A stretch of DNA of 64,000 nt. Origin: Kappaphycus alvarezii (Eukaryota; Rhodophyta; Florideophyceae; Gigartinales; Solieriaceae). The position numbers and the translations under genes are program-made. Positions 33,180 through 46,900 of the stretch are shown in pieces. Each line of letters starts with the position of its first letter. The first letter of the stretch is position 1. The DNA lies in assembly GCA_002205965.3 (NCBI GenBank), contig NADL03000672.1:124001-188000 (forward strand), in the 5' to 3' direction. The notes under the pieces are model-generated. The model ran no database searches. It was not told the DNA's origin and saw only the letters and a list, made by a program, of their open reading frames with translations.

Positions 33180-34072
33180 TCATATTAAACTGCCCCTAGC
33201 TGGGCCAGATAGTCTCTGGTCCCACTTCACAACTTTACATAAAGGGTCACCATTCCCCCCTAACTCCCCCTCTGATATCGACCCTTACGTCATACAACTC
33301 GAAGACGCGCAGGTCTCATTCCAGATTTTACGACAATGTTTCAGTGATTGCAAAGTAGGATACTCCATCCCAGTCTGACGCCGTCCTGCGCAAGGAGCCA
33401 AGTATTTTGATCAACTCATAGAGCCAGAAATGAAGGCGCTTGCCGGATGCTTCCTCGAATCCCCAGTGTTCAGGAAGTTGCGAAAGTCGCTCTAACCTAT
33501 TGAGGACAAGAGGTTAACTCTTGGAATAGGCCTAACATTTGCCACGGATATTCACGCAGCTTCTTCCCTTGCATCCGCCTATCAAACGAATAACGAATAA
33601 GCGGTACCTGCGATCTGCACTGAGCGACGTGGAAACATACCAAGGGACTAGAGCAGTTTGCAAATTACGAAATTTGCCCGGCTGATAGTGACCAAAATCC
33701 CTTTATCAACTTTGCCAAAGTCCCACAACGCAATGTATTGCGTATGGCCTGTCGGCCAATCTCGCAATGCAAGGTTATCTATCTCACTTTGTCTCTAATA
33801 CACAGACCTGCCCTTCCCCGTCTCGAGAAAAAAACCATTTTATATCTCTAATCCGTAAAGGACCAACCCCCCCAATGCAAAAGCTAAGCCAAAAGACGTG
33901 CCCCGAAACTCTGGATTTCCACGGGTTCCAATTATTCTGCTACCGTCTCAGATCTCAACAGAGTTACCGATACGACGATCAGGTCAACTTGGTACGAAAT
34001 GATCTAGGCCATGTCCTTTTGAATGGGGTGGTCTACTTAAGTTCCCTCATAACAGCAATCGCAGACGAGGCC
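33180..34072 (+). pseudogene. Strongly decayed copy of the REL-type LINE
   Basis: Pieces correspond in order to the minus-strand LINE at 29.4-31.5 kb. ILRQCFSDCKVGYSI matches LLRNFFGVCKIGYLL, and KYFDQLIEPEMKALAGCFLE with SPVFRKL matches MFDAMMERCLRTLAGGVLD with SDIFREL. At 33767-34075, CPETLDFHGFQLFCY with YRYDDQV matches CPEVLDCHGDHLMHC with RRHDRQV. The zinc residues have been lost (C to F, GD to GF), so this is an old copy. Confidence 0.75.
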
Positions 34073-37000
34073 TAATCTGGGTACCCGCTTACATACCCTG
34101 AGAACGGAGGAAACTGGGCGACTTAAGCCGTAGACGAAAATTCCCCGAAGCATTCTCACCTGTTACCACATGGGAAACCTAGCTTCTTTGATTGTCAATT
34201 TTTCTATGATCACGAATTTCTCCATTTCACAATGTTTGTTGCATGTGAAATCATGCCAATGATAACTTACGTATACCAGAAGAACATTTAACCTCTACTG
34301 TTTGACAAACCCTGTAATATCACACAACCTTCCGACTGAAACGAATAACTACCTGTTTTGCATTTTGCTGAAAACTTTTTGATTTTCACCTTTTCCAGTT
34401 AGCCAACTGTATCCGAAACTATTCTTGATCTTAAACTGAGTTACGACTCGTTACTACTCGAAACTACAATGCAAGTTGTCTATGAGCGTTCTTGACTGCT
34501 CCATGAGGACTCAATTTATTTAATCTTTATGTACGTTTAATCATAATGTCTTAACAAGACGTAATAAATACAAAAAGCAAAGTTGATTTGGTTCTTTAAT
34601 ATTTGAAAAGTGCGGTTCGGCTATCCTGTGGTGTACAGTATGCTAGGCGTAATACAAAATTCATAAAAGTAAGTCATGTAGACAAAAGCTCCTGAAGAGA
34701 AGATAAAATGAAGTTAACTACTTAAGTGAGATTCTAAATGTAACCGTTTTTGAGATCAGAACCAAACATATCCTCCTAAATTTGTACGCCACCTTTACAG
34801 TCCGTAGAGATTACCGAAAAGGGCTTATGATTGTAGATTGTTTCATTGGATTTATCGGAGTCCTCAAGGAATTTTCCACTATCCTGAAACTAACAGGCTA
34901 GAATGGAACTTTTATGGAACATACGCAGGGTCTTCAATGATCCAAACATCTCGCCGTCCACCGTCATCGATTACTGCCCAAATCATTCATTAATAAAGCG
35001 GGCCACTTAAACTAGCCGATTTCTACACAGATAGCGGTAGAGAGTGTCGATACGATACAATGAAACATAAACTAAAGCATGCATAGACAGAAACTCAATT
35101 ATCCAATGCTGTTGGGATTAATGAAAGGAGATAAAGTATGTCGTACCCTGTCTTGTTCTGATCCTAACTGCTGTTATGCTTCATTGAGTATCAGTTTTCG
35201 GTCTGATTTGGCCTTGCGGGATAAGGAGATGCCCATGTGTAGTGCAGTTGTGGAAAGATTATGCCCAGACACACCCCGAAATACCCTAAAAGTATGAGGG
35301 AATTTTACTTACAAACCCTAATTGCTGAAATACGGGAGGAAAATGGAAAAGTCGCTACAAAAAAATTTTCATCTACGTTTAGATGATAGAAAATGTATCC
35401 TCGGCGGTATTATCTAATTGAAGTTGTAGTACATTTTTTCGAAATTCACCTTAATTGATTTTCGAAGTATTCATTACAAATATCGGTATAAATTAACAAA
35501 TTTACGTTTACATTGATGGAATCTTAACTAATTATATTAAAAACACATAAAATGGTGTGAATTTTACATACTTTATAAATGTAAAATCAAATTTTTACTT
35601 TCTTTATCCTACGCGCTCCAGTATTCATGATGAATATCACAAAAGGAAGTGTGCAGATAACTGCGATACATTTTAACTTAGAATCTTCTTGGTTCAAGTG
35701 GCCGTCGTTACGGTTTCATCCTGTAACGCTCCTTGAAGACTGAAAATGTTTGGCCAGCTTCTATTTCTTGGAGAAATGCCAGCATCTCTTTGGGCCATGG
35801 GAATTCATTTAGTGCAATAACTAAACAGGTGGGAACTAGTTCTTTCTGAAAATGGCATGACAGAGCTTATTTGAAGTCCTGAAAATTGATTTTTAGCTTA
35901 TTTGTCCCTTTTTGCTTTTCTACCAGTTTATAGCCTTATTGCATCAGTGCCTCAAATAATCAATCACCACTTTCTCTTTGCCTGGCAGAAACGACTTTTT
36001 AACTGTACTTACACCTGCTTAGTTCAGAATCCCAATTTGTGCTCCCATGAAATTATACATACATATTATTATTGCAGAAGTTCTCTGCTAAAATAAATAT
36101 CACCCGATAGGAGTGAATTTTCAAATTATCAACAAAAAGATTAACATGAATACATCAAAAATTGACTTGGTAGTTCACAAAAAGAGGAAAGAGGTGTATA
36201 AAATGCGTTTAAGAAAGTGACATTGAATAGAGCGAGTAGTTTTTCAGTGCATCAGGTTTAGATAGGAAGAAAACTTTCAGTGGATGGAACCGTTTATCTT
36301 TCGATAAAATTCTGCTAACTGCCAAATAAGTTAACGAAAAATTTAGCTTTTTTGCCTAGTAGTATTCAAAAGTGATACATGGGTGATAAAACATTTAAAC
36401 CACCCAAAAACAAAAATCGCAAATTTAGTTTCCTTTTCTGAATTTCTTGAACATCCAAAAAGGATCTGAGCTTAATCGGAAGCCTAAATAATTCATCCTT
36501 ATTTGGTTTATGGATAAAATAAACTAGTTCGTAAGGAAAAAATTTTCATTCCTGAATAGAGCTGTCATTCGGTTGCCTCACGAATAGTAATACGTTAACT
36601 TTTGCAAGAAGATAGGCAAACTGGATTTACTATAGTTCAGCGATGTAGTTATGGCTTGCAGCGAAGTAAAGTGCAATGTCGATGGATGAATAAGATTATA
36701 AATTCGTTTACAGGGTGTCCTTGACACAAGCGAGACAAGTATTAACGCATTTTTATCACAACACATCTTGCCTCATACCTAAACTGACTCCCATCCGTAT
36801 CCAAATTTTAGAAGCGGAATATACAAGTATAATTTACAAACTGTACACAGCGCCACGCTTTGCGCTCCGAATATGGTACTCCATATCTGTTGCTTCTTAT
36901 CGTTTAGCAGCTTATGGCATACTGGGATTATGAAAGTAAAAGAAAATCTTGCATCTCTTTCTGAAGGAAAATCGAAGAATACACGGCGCTCAGTGGGATT

Positions 37001-38394
37001 TGGGAAGAAAGAAAACATGAAAAATTTCTTATTTGAAAAAAAGTTCCATTTCAGATGTCGCTCTTTTCGTGTTCTCACCATCCATAGCACTTGATTATAT
37101 ATAATTACACTGCAATGAAAGGAATACGTTCGGAGGAAAGTTCTGTGAATATTTGCAGGGGAGTTTCAGTAATTATTACAGCATCCGGAACATAAAGGAA
37201 CTAAATAATTTACAGAAATTGCATGGAAATAAATTCCAGATAGCTAAGGGTGAAAAAATGTTTTAGTTTGGATAATTAGGACAAATGTACGCAAAAAAAC
37301 GGACTGACCAAACACATTGATAATTATCAGGACTCGGGGTTCCATAGACGAGCAAAAGTAGCTCTACTAAAGCAAGTTGCTGTAAGCAGTTTCTTCAGCC
37401 CATGATTCTTCGAGATTACTACTATCGATAGATGGAACTATGCGACAAGTGCTGGGTTCCTGAATGAATCCTTTGATAGATTATCACGTAGTGAGGAACA
37501 TGAGATTGCTTGATCAAAAGATAGTCATTCTAATGTTATCTTCATGGAATTGTTCTCATAATAAAATTCAAACTTCAACTTTTATAGCAGAAATCAGTTG
37601 TCAAATTCGGATTTTGTACGACACTACTTCAAGAGACCAAACAGATCTGCGCGATGTTCTTAAAAAACTCATTCATTTTGGCCATTTGGTCATGTAAGAC
37701 TGTCCATGAAGACTTACTACAGTAATTGTAATATCTGTAGTACAAACTGTGCCTATGCGGTACAGCGACTGGTCCGACTATTCGGCTAAGATCCAAACAG
37801 ATATTTCACGGTGTTCACATGCAAAGGAGTGCGACATAGAATGGAAATAAATATAGAGGACTACATGAAACTATTAAGGCGATGGTAAATGCGTCGATGA
37901 ATCACATCGTCGTAAGTGAGGTATCGGCAAGAGATACGAAATATATATTCTTCCAGCAGCGTGGTGATCTCGGGAGTGGGGGAAGCCGGATAGTCGAATG
38001 ATATAGGGACGAAATAGAAATAGAGGAAGTAAAAGGACTACGAATGAACTTATGGGCCAGTTTCAAGAGAAAAGTAATGAGGTAGGGTTAGTTTTCTTCT
38101 TCTATTACATCGCGAACTCAACATGTAATGGTAACTCCAAAGATGTATGTGTCAACCGACGAGCGATATGAAACGTATTAAGAAGATTTTGATAACTAGA
38201 AGGACCAAGATTATTGAAGCTCTGTGTGTACTTTTGCATCCTGAATTATTAGTACTGCCGAGTTGATAAGAATGTCTGCCTTTATTGATAGTACTCATCA
38301 ACTCTAAAAAGATCTAAGGTGGGTTTCATTATAATTGTTTTCTTTTGTTGTTCTAGTATGAGTATCAGCCCAAGGGTTTTACGTCATCTGTATA
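34073..38394. other. AT-rich gene desert, part 1
   Basis: More than 4 kb with only short open frames, none recognisable. There are AAAA/TTTT-rich stretches and no RNA gene that I can identify. The composition is clearly more AT-rich than in the gene island. It is probably very old transposon sequence. Confidence 0.5.
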
Positions 38395-38590
38395 AATTTT
38401 TGTCGCAAGTGATACTCGCGGGAAAATCAAACCGGACTACTTGATTTTCATAAAAATGGCGTGCTTTCCACTGATTTCACAGGCCATATCAACAAAGCCC
38501 CTGATATAGGCTTAAAAAATGTGTGTAGGCAAATAAGCTGAGGTTCAAAAAGAGACAGTTAGAACGAGGACATAAATAGGCGCGTAGATT
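38395..38590 (+). repeat. Unit 1 of an old direct duplication
   Basis: This stretch aligns with 38690-38890. AAAAATGGCGTGCTTTCCACTG aligns with AAATAGGGCGCTTATCGCTG (with gaps), CCCCTGATATA is identical, and GAACGAGGACATAAATAGGC aligns with GAACAAGGACATGAATAGCC. Offset is about 280-300 bases. Its origin is unknown. Confidence 0.55.
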
Positions 38591-38689
38591 CATACTGTTT
38601 AACAAAAATCAATACCGAAGTCGTTCTTTTCAGCAAAATAACCGATCTCATATCTTATATGTAGCTTATGTAAAATTTGTTTCAAATAC

Positions 38690-38890
38690 CACTTATGGGA
38701 ATTTCGGACGGGCTAAATTGATTTATGTCAAGAAATAGGGCGCTTATCGCTGAATTCACGATCTATCTCAGCAGAGACCCCTGATATAGTCAATTTTAGC
38801 TGATTCAAGCATCAAGTATGCCGATAGACAAGTAAATCGGGGGTGAAAAATAGAAAAGTGGAACAAGGACATGAATAGCCGCTTACTGTC
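38690..38890 (+). repeat. Unit 2 of an old direct duplication
   Basis: Second copy of the unit at 38395-38590, with the same order of shared blocks. The two units are separated by about 100 unrelated or unalignable bases. Confidence 0.55.
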
Positions 38891-41800
38891 CCGGAAATAC
38901 AAATATGATGGGTCTACGCCCAAATTGCGGATAAAAGAGAAAAACGAGTTTCGGTTCTAACAGCATAGAAGCTGGATATGTTCGGCAGAAGAATAGTGCC
39001 AGCACGAAACCGATTTTCTAATCGCTTTCTTCTTTTTTCCTGCAACCTCGATCATGAAGGAAGAAGGATTCTCCATCGAAAACGGGGCCAGTACGATAGT
39101 ATTGTTTCAATATCATATTACAGTAGAGTTGCGAGACATGGCAGCTGAAATAATGCTCTTACCACTACCCCTCGTCTAGAAATTACAGAAAAACATTTAA
39201 AAAAAGACATTAGCCGCACTCAAATAACGGAAGAATTCAAATCAAGGTGTCGTTCGATTGCATTTATTTCCGTGAGGATTGGTCGTCAAATAATGTTATA
39301 CGAGAGATTAAAAGTAATTCAGGTTGAAACGGACCCCTCCGTGACAATCCATGAGAATACGGAGAGCATTGTCAATAATAGACCAGATAAATCACAGTAT
39401 TAAGAGCTGAGATATTGGTAAAAATAGAACCAGTTCTTAGTTTTGCAGACCTGAACCACGTTCTCTGAACATATGTACAGCATAACATGATTTCTCGGTA
39501 TTTTAAAGCAGTACTAAAAATGGGTACAACACACTCGGTTTTGAGAACAGTGGGATTAGTATCCGTTCGCTAAGAAAAAGCTCCAAAGAAATACCTACAC
39601 CCGGTAAAAGGAGGAAGTGCATCAGCTCAAACATACGGGAAATTGTCAGAGCTCCAAAGAGGCGAGTTCTCAACATAGATACTTAAACCAAAGATATGTT
39701 ACACGGTGCGTTCAATAATAAAAACGGAAAAATACATTCGTTAAATTTTTGCTCTACTGATCCCTCAGCGAGACCGAGAATACCTAACCATTAGCAACGC
39801 TTGTAACCGGTTCCTTCGGATGGATGATCAATTACCCGAAGTTTGCGATATGATGGCGAAACGAAAGAAAGGGTCGAAGTGCGACTTGCTACATGGATTT
39901 TTTCATGCCATCGTTCAATTTATGCGCCCTTCGAACAAGAAAGATATCCTCATTTCCCTTTTTCGAAAAAAATTTCGAGCAGCCGAAATATCAAGCATCA
40001 AGGATTTCAAACACACGGTTACCATTCGAAATTAAGTCGACAAGACTCTTATTTTTAGTTTAATTTTGACAGAAACTGCTAACTAAGGGAGCATGGGCCT
40101 GAGCGTCACCCCAATGTTAATTTCGTATCTAATATTTCAGCGCACTTGATCAATTTTTAAGCCACCTCTGTGTGCCTATGAGATAGGAAAAAGCAGGTTC
40201 GCATAGACCGTGGAACATAGCGACATGAAAATGTACCCGAGCTAGGACATCAGATCTTAATTCGCGCCAAATGAGATGTCGGAGTACCAAATGATTTGAA
40301 GCGAGTCAATGTCCAATTTAGGGAATGAAATAGAGACGCGATTATTCTTCACGTAATCATCAGTGCGATTTGTCCTTTTAATGATTTCTCGGCGCTCTAC
40401 TTGGAACCGATCTGCGAGGACCTTTGTCAAATAGGGCAAGTCATACAGATCTTCCAGTCTAGTGTGCGAAATTCACATCAGCTTTATTCTAAGAGATGCG
40501 AAATCCGAGAAATGAGACCCTTAAATCCAGAATGGGAGTCCTCTCATATCAGTACTTCTCCATATCTAGCATCGTAGGGGTTTGTGCGGAATTAAGTCCA
40601 TGGACGTGAATGGAGCTTAATCCTTTTTATCCGGATTGAACCTGTAAGACGTGGCATTTGAGGCATTTTTGAACATATCGTTACTACCTCGGCGCTTTCC
40701 ATCAAAGTATGTCCAAGAAAAGCCTTGTAAAATCCCTCAACCAGTCGGTATGCAGAACACCGGATCCCATTTTAACGGGCGTATAATCATATAATCTCGG
40801 TGATGAAGATTGCGCGTTTCCCACCAGAGATCACCAACGTCGCATAACACGTAGCGTAATTAAAGGATCTTGAAGCACTGATTAGGTAACAGTCCGAACT
40901 CTTGACCCGTAAATTTGATATGTATATTATGCAGATGAGGTCCAGAAAAATGGATGTATGCTTTTCATAAGGCAATAATGGGTGTCTAGACAGGGCAAAA
41001 GCAAACTATTGACGAAGATCCATTTTTGGTGACGAATAAAACATGATGTTTTCTGGCTTTATCGGTGCCCACCAGTAATATAGCTCGTTTTGAACGTAAC
41101 TTGACCACCCTCCGTGGATTTGGCCGCCAAAATAGAGTTTCCTGAGATTTTTTCCCATCAAATGGTATCTCTTCCCAAATAGTGACTTTAAACGTTCTAT
41201 TCTGAAGTAGTTACTTCATTTATATACGAACTAAATCAGTAGTTTTATGGTTAAGAGGATCCAAGATACTTCTGATGTGAAATAATTTGTCAAAATACCG
41301 CAAGTTCCTCAGAATATCCTGCCTGACTCTTACAAGAGGAAAGAGAGCGTTGCAGATCCAGGAAGAACGCCTCTGACACATCCTAGAGTCATTTACAGTG
41401 CCCAAACAGAGTTTCGTCGAACTGCTTGGGTGATTTGCCTGACCCTTGATCACTTGACCTGATATGTAATTCTATTTTCACGATCCAATACAGTGAAAAA
41501 AAGGGGTCCTGCACACTCGCCACTACGGCCCAAAGATAGCCCTTCTCTTCAAACCAAAATGTGATCACCGAACTCGAATGTGACGTTGGAACCTTTTGAA
41601 GTAACGCTCGTTGCACTCTTATGTAGTACAATTGAAACTCACACTGTACTGCCATCGGCAGAGCTGATTTTGGTGATCTTTCTTTTGATCTGATTCACTG
41701 CTAACCAGCAGGCACTGTACTGTACGGTAAGGGCAATTTTATTTTGTCGCCCATTATTATTCCTGGTAATGTATACTCACCCGATGGGGCTTGAGGGCTT

Positions 41801-42600
41801 ACAATCTGGACCACTCGGCCCCAAATTGGACCTGATATTTTCGCAGGCGAAAGGGAACTATTAGTCCAAGTGTCGACTTTATTTATCTCTAACTTGGATC
41901 TCCCTAACTTGGCTGACCCTAATTTCACTCACCCTGCTGTCGTAGATAACAATAACCTAGGTAACTAATATTTATACTTACCTTGCCACTAGGGCCTCAG
42001 AGTAAACAGCTACCCCGGTGTTCGCTCTGGACTTGACTCCCAACTTCCGCCTTTGCAGAAACCTTGCCAACGGCAACTTTGGCTATAGCCACGTTTATCC
42101 GCTGGGGCCCCCTTTCTATTCACCGCCTCCCTCTCCAATATTAAAATACCCCTTTTGTCGTTTGTTTGTGATATTTAATCACGCTTGGCGCCACGGACTC
42201 CGGCATCTATATTAAAATTGGAACTTTAAGGTTGTCGTTAGTGACAACATCCTTATCTCCAAAGGAGATATTCAGCACAGCTGACCCACTACTACCTCTT
42301 CTTTGTCCATTGTTACTACACCCCCGGTGTCTACGGTTCTTTGGGATCGACCCATACCAAGTTTCTAGCGTTCCACGGATCACGTTCCGGCCCTACAACC
42401 CGGAGGACAAGTATACCGTCCAGCCGTCCAAGGAATTACCCCCGCTCTTCCAACCTCATTTCTCCTCGCCTTTGGCGAGCTGTGCTACTGCACCGTAGGG
42501 TGCTTAAGGAGAAAAAGGGGCAGCGAAAAAACTGTAGTTCTTCGTGTGTATGTGTTGGTTTTCTCATTGTCTGACGGTGTTCCGTCCCTAGACGAGAGGA
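38891..42600. other. AT-rich gene desert, part 2, and upstream flank of the chromovirus
   Basis: No gene is recognised. A 71-codon frame at 39820-40035 and minus-strand frames of 60-90 codons at 40257-41928 have no known motif. From about 41950 the composition rises in GC and the DNA may be the 5' LTR or leader of the chromovirus, but I did not find a matching 3' LTR, so its boundary is unknown. Confidence 0.4.
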
Positions 42601-43045
42601 ACTGCGCACCGCGCATTGCACTACACAAATCTGGTCTCCCGACCTAGAACGTATTGGGTCAACTCTGAAGTCGTAGAAGATTCTCAATACTCTCACCTCT
42701 CGAAACTCTACTTCGAAGTGAGAGTTAACTTCTTTCGTCGTTGAGGATTGAAGACGCCCCCTTATCAAAAAGTGTTAATTTCTCAGTTCCTCGTGGTCAA
42801 GCCGCCACCGGCGGATAAGGAATATTTGCACTACGAAGTGGAATGTGTTCCGTTGGATCCGTTCGCCATCGTACTCGAGCAGGCCCTGCACCTAAGGCTG
42901 TATACTCCTTAACAGCACCCGGTACGCAGACTCGTTCGAGGTCTGTGGTCGGAGACATGCCATCGGTCACGGAAGCACCCCCACAGGACATCGAATTCCG
43001 CTACCTGGAGCATGATGCTTCTCTCCGGAGGAGATTTGCACTTTG

Positions 43046-44990
43046 ATGTGCACGAAGATTGACACCGTTAAAGGAGAGATAACTAAAATTCAGGAATCTC
43101 TGAAGACGAGTGAAGTCCGGTTTGGTGTTGACTGTCGTCAGCACGGAGCTCATCTAAACAGCATTGGTGACTTTAAAGTTGTTGTAGGAACCCTGCGGGA
43201 TGAGGTTGCCACTCTAAGGTAGGATTTTAATCGTCTACTGGAAGAACTAGCCGTCGAAAAAGCTAAGGGTATAGAAAGAGCCGAACGTATCAGCACCCGT
43301 CTAATTCGTCTCGAGTCTGGGGCCTTACTGGGTACCCAAACCCTCGATCTTTACCCTGAACAGGGGGTTCTCGGTATTACCGATGTTGAAGGACCCCGTA
43401 CTGATGACGACGAAGATGATGATAAGGATGGAGATAAACGACGTCGTGACCGTTCGCAACGAGGAAGAGAAGCAAAGTCCTTTAAAAAGAGCAGGGTCAA
43501 GAAGAACAGAAGGAACTTAAAAAGGAATAATAGTCGTCTGAATCTTGCTCGCTCGACGGAATTGGAGAAGATGATTCTGAGGATGCGTCTACGGATTCAT
43601 GTTCAGACCTCTCTCTTGATGAAACTGGACGTCCGAAAGGAAGATATGAGAAGGCATGGGTCGCGAAGAATTCCAAGAACTGCTAGTATCGAACAATGGT
43701 TCAAACTGTATCAGCAACCTCTGGTAGATCCACCAGGACACGAATTGGCCTTAGGGAAGAACCCGGTCCGGGGTGGGTAGGTCTCGAGGAGTTACAAACA
43801 AAGAACCATTTGTACCGTAGGCTGCTTTCCTATCGTACATACCGCTTGAAGCGAACTTCCCAGTCACTTGATTCCTCTCAAACAGGGAAAGCTCGGACGA
43901 AAGCCAGACGCATTGCCCCAAAATATTAAGAGGAAGGATTTTTCTCTGGTGAAGACCCTATCATGGTGTTACCTTTCCTGGCACTGATGGTTAGGGAGTT
44001 CAACCTCCAGTGCATGACAGAAGCTCAAGCCTTTCGGGTTCTTCCCAACTTCTTAACCAGAATTGCAGAAAGCCAATTTCGCTCTGTCGCAGAAACAACT
44101 TCTCCGGAGCAGGGAGGTATCACGAGCTGGCCGGAGGCAGTCCAATGAATGCCTCGATCCTTCGCCACTGACGATGACATACACAATGTGTTACTCGCTT
44201 TGCGAGATGTTCAGCAGCTACCCAACGAAGGCGAATGTGACTACTATTTGCGCCTTTTTGACGCCAGCAGCCGTTACAGTAACGTTTATGACGCCCAAGA
44301 GCTTATTAAGATTTACATTGACGGCCTGGACCGCCAAATCAAGGGAGTTGTCAGCCATTACCGACGCTCAAATAAGGCGGCTACCTTCATAAATATTGTC
44401 GAGTACGACGAGATTCAAGGCATATCTGTCAGAGCTCGCTCTCATGCGCTCCGAAAGGTCTCGATCGAATCCCGTGCGGTCAAACCTGTGCCAGAATTAC
44501 GGCTTCTCGGTGGGATACGAAGTCCCCATCAAAGATACGGACTGTTTCCCTGTTACATTCTCCGTCCGCATCACAAAATTCAACGATCGAGTATGATGCC
44601 GATGGAAATGACTTCAAGGTTCACATTATTGACCAAACTGGTGCCTCGGATATTCCAACTTGTACAACGGAGGGAGAACTTACCTCAATATCCGAAGAGA
44701 CCTCCTATGATCCCTCTCTCCTACTATCGGATCGAGGAAATACTCCCGCACCGCGAATCCCATACGCAGACCGCCACACAAACTTCAACCGCCCAGGTTG
44801 GGGAGGACGAACTTCGGCGCCATCACCGTCACGACTTACGAAAGAACAGCACATAAGTCGCCGCCATAAACTCATATGCCACACATGCTATGCCCGGGGA
44901 CATATTTCCCGAGAACGCATTTTACCCTTGCGGGAACTTCCGTCGGTATTATGGAGCTATGAATCTTTGACCCCCCAAGAGAAGGCCACG
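43046..44990 (+). pseudogene. Chromovirus gag (coiled coil, capsid, zinc knuckle), broken
   Basis: This is the Gag part of a Ty3/gypsy element. From ATG 43046 a coiled-coil-like N-terminus (IDTVKGEITKIQESLKTSE) runs to an in-frame stop near 43222. It is followed by an acidic and basic linker (TDDDEDDDKDGDKRRRDRSQ). The capsid-like domain is at 43930-44460, with FFSGEDPIMVLPFLALMV and TSWPEAVQ, stop, PRSFATDDDIHNVLLALRDV. Near 44875-44925 ICHTCYARGHISRER is a zinc knuckle whose last Cys is Arg. Several frame changes and stops mean that it is dead as read. Confidence 0.75.
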
Positions 44991-45424
44991 GTACCGCAGA
45001 CAACCTATAAACGCGTCGCTCGGATGTTGAACTTGGAAGCCTAGCATCCCACTACAAAATCTAGAGATTTCGCTAAACCCCATGCTTCGGCGACGCCGAT
45101 AGGTTTCATACCATCGGTTCCATCCCCGGCGATCCCAGGTAACTTTTCAAAAAAAGAGTAAAGGGAGCCTCCAATTGGGAAGAGATTTTTACCTCGGACA
45201 CAGTTGTAAACCAATTTGGGGCCCCACAGTCCCGCTCTCTTACTCACAGAATTGGTAGTACTTCAGATACTGCCCCAAATCCCGAGATGCAGCGGTTGAG
45301 AATCCCAAAAATTGTAAGTTACAGTTCCTTAGATCACCTCTTCAAGGTTCAGCGTCCATGGAGCAAGGTTAGGAGAATGAAGCACCCAGACAGAGTCATG
45401 GTCATGGCATGACGCAATTACAAG

Positions 45425-45808
45425 GTGTATGTTAATATCGGCCTTCGAACAGGACTAATGCATCGGACGCTTGCGATTTTAGACACTGGAGCAGGTCCCA
45501 ACTTCGTCCGAAGTTCGGAACTTCCACCCGAAGCGATGAAACGTCTATCTTATGGCCCGCTCCCGGACATCTGTGATGCAAATAACAATCCGTTGAGAAC
45601 ACTTGGGACCATTAAGTTACCCATCCGGTTGGGAAGATATCTTGCTCTGATCATGTTCATCGTATGTGAGAAGCCCGCCGCACCAGTTATATTAGGAACG
45701 GATTTCTGCCCCCGTTTTGTGGAATCCATTCGTCCCCGGGAGAAGCTCGTTGAGCTCGAAGGAGGAATTACGGTTCCAATAGTACGAAGGACTTCAAAAG
45801 GGCACTAA
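45425..45808 (+). pseudogene. Retroviral-type aspartic protease of the chromovirus
   Basis: The frame has HRTLAILDTGAGPNFVRSSE, in which DTGA is the active-site motif, and VILGTDFCPRFVESI, the usual second conserved loop. The 127-residue stretch is unbroken. It lies between gag and RT as expected in Ty3/gypsy elements. Confidence 0.8.
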
Positions 45809-46224
45809 GTAAGAGACCGCTACCAACGGAATTGGAACCACCCTTGAAGAACGGAAGGGCATCGATCAACATTAGGATGTCCACAGGGGATACTATTCCC
45901 CACAAAGTCAATCATTTGTACCTGTGACAACAGACCTCCACGGCCTGATATTTGTACAACTTGACTCAAGTCTCTACAAAAAAATCGGATTGGCAGCTGC
46001 CAACGGTATTGGACAAGTGGAAGCCGGGTCCCATTTCGGTTGTTGATCGCGAACTTCACCAAATACCCTATAACTCTCCATCGGTTACAAATTGTTGCGC
46101 AAGCATTATCTCATCCACCAATAACAGTACCAAGCCAGCTAAGCTTCGGTGAGGTACTCGATATCACCGAAGAAATATCCAAGAGTATAGTCCTGCACCA
46201 ACGCCTGGTGGACACCAGCGCCCT

Positions 46225-46900
46225 ATGCTTAAAGAACACAGACACAAAACTCTGAATGGAGAAGCTTTAGCACCAGAAAGGTCTACAAAAGCAGTAGAAG
46301 ACCTCGACTGGAGCCACATAGATCCAAAGCTGGCCAGCAAATTAAAGGAAATGCTGAAAAAGTACTCGAGTATGTGGGATGGTTCGCTGGGAGCAATCAA
46401 TACTGTTGAACACCACATCGAATCAATTCCGAGGACTCGCCCTATCGCCTAACCGCCTTACCCAAGGCGAGGGAATTAGAAGCAACCGAGGTACAGAGGA
46501 TATTAGATGCAGGCGTCATTGAGCCCGCACAGTCATCATGGCCTGCAACGGTGGTGTTAATTCCTAAGCCCGATAGGACGGTTTGTTTTTGGGTCTATTA
46601 TAGAAAACTGAACGCCGTAACAGTGAAGGACACTTACTCTTTACGAAGGATGGATGAATGCATCGAATCCTTGGGAGATGCATCAGTATTCACTACCCTT
46701 GATTTCAACTCTGGTTACTGGAAAGTTCAAGTGGCGAAAGAGGACAGAGACAAGACCGCCTTCGTATGCCATGCAGGATTATATCGCTATAGACGAATGC
46801 CATTCAGATTATGCAACGCACCTGCTACCTTTATCCGCACCCTCGACATTCCTCTTTCATGATATTAATGGCACTCCTTTCTTGTGTACCTTTACGATGC
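46225..46900 (+). pseudogene. Reverse transcriptase of the chromovirus, with internal deletion
   Basis: Motifs present in order are VLIPKPDRTVCFWVYYRKLN, SVFTTLDFNSGYWKVQVAKE, DKTAFVCHAGLYRYRRMPF and LCNAPATF. The catalytic YLDD box follows in another frame as FLVYLYDAITF (about 46882), so its first Asp is Tyr. Directly after it comes APLKKLLRKGMPTKIEPFGA, which normally lies about 100 residues further on. The thumb and connection are therefore deleted. A frame change precedes 46440 and another follows 46850. The enzyme cannot be active. Confidence 0.85.

Noticed and set aside
36715-37094. Overlapping open frames in the gene desert
   Set aside because: They are AT-rich, overlap on both strands and show no motif, so chance is the best explanation.
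41930-42630. 5' LTR and primer binding site of the chromovirus
   Set aside because: TGGTCTCCCGACC near 42631 could be a primer site, but no matching 3' LTR is visible after the polypurine tract.
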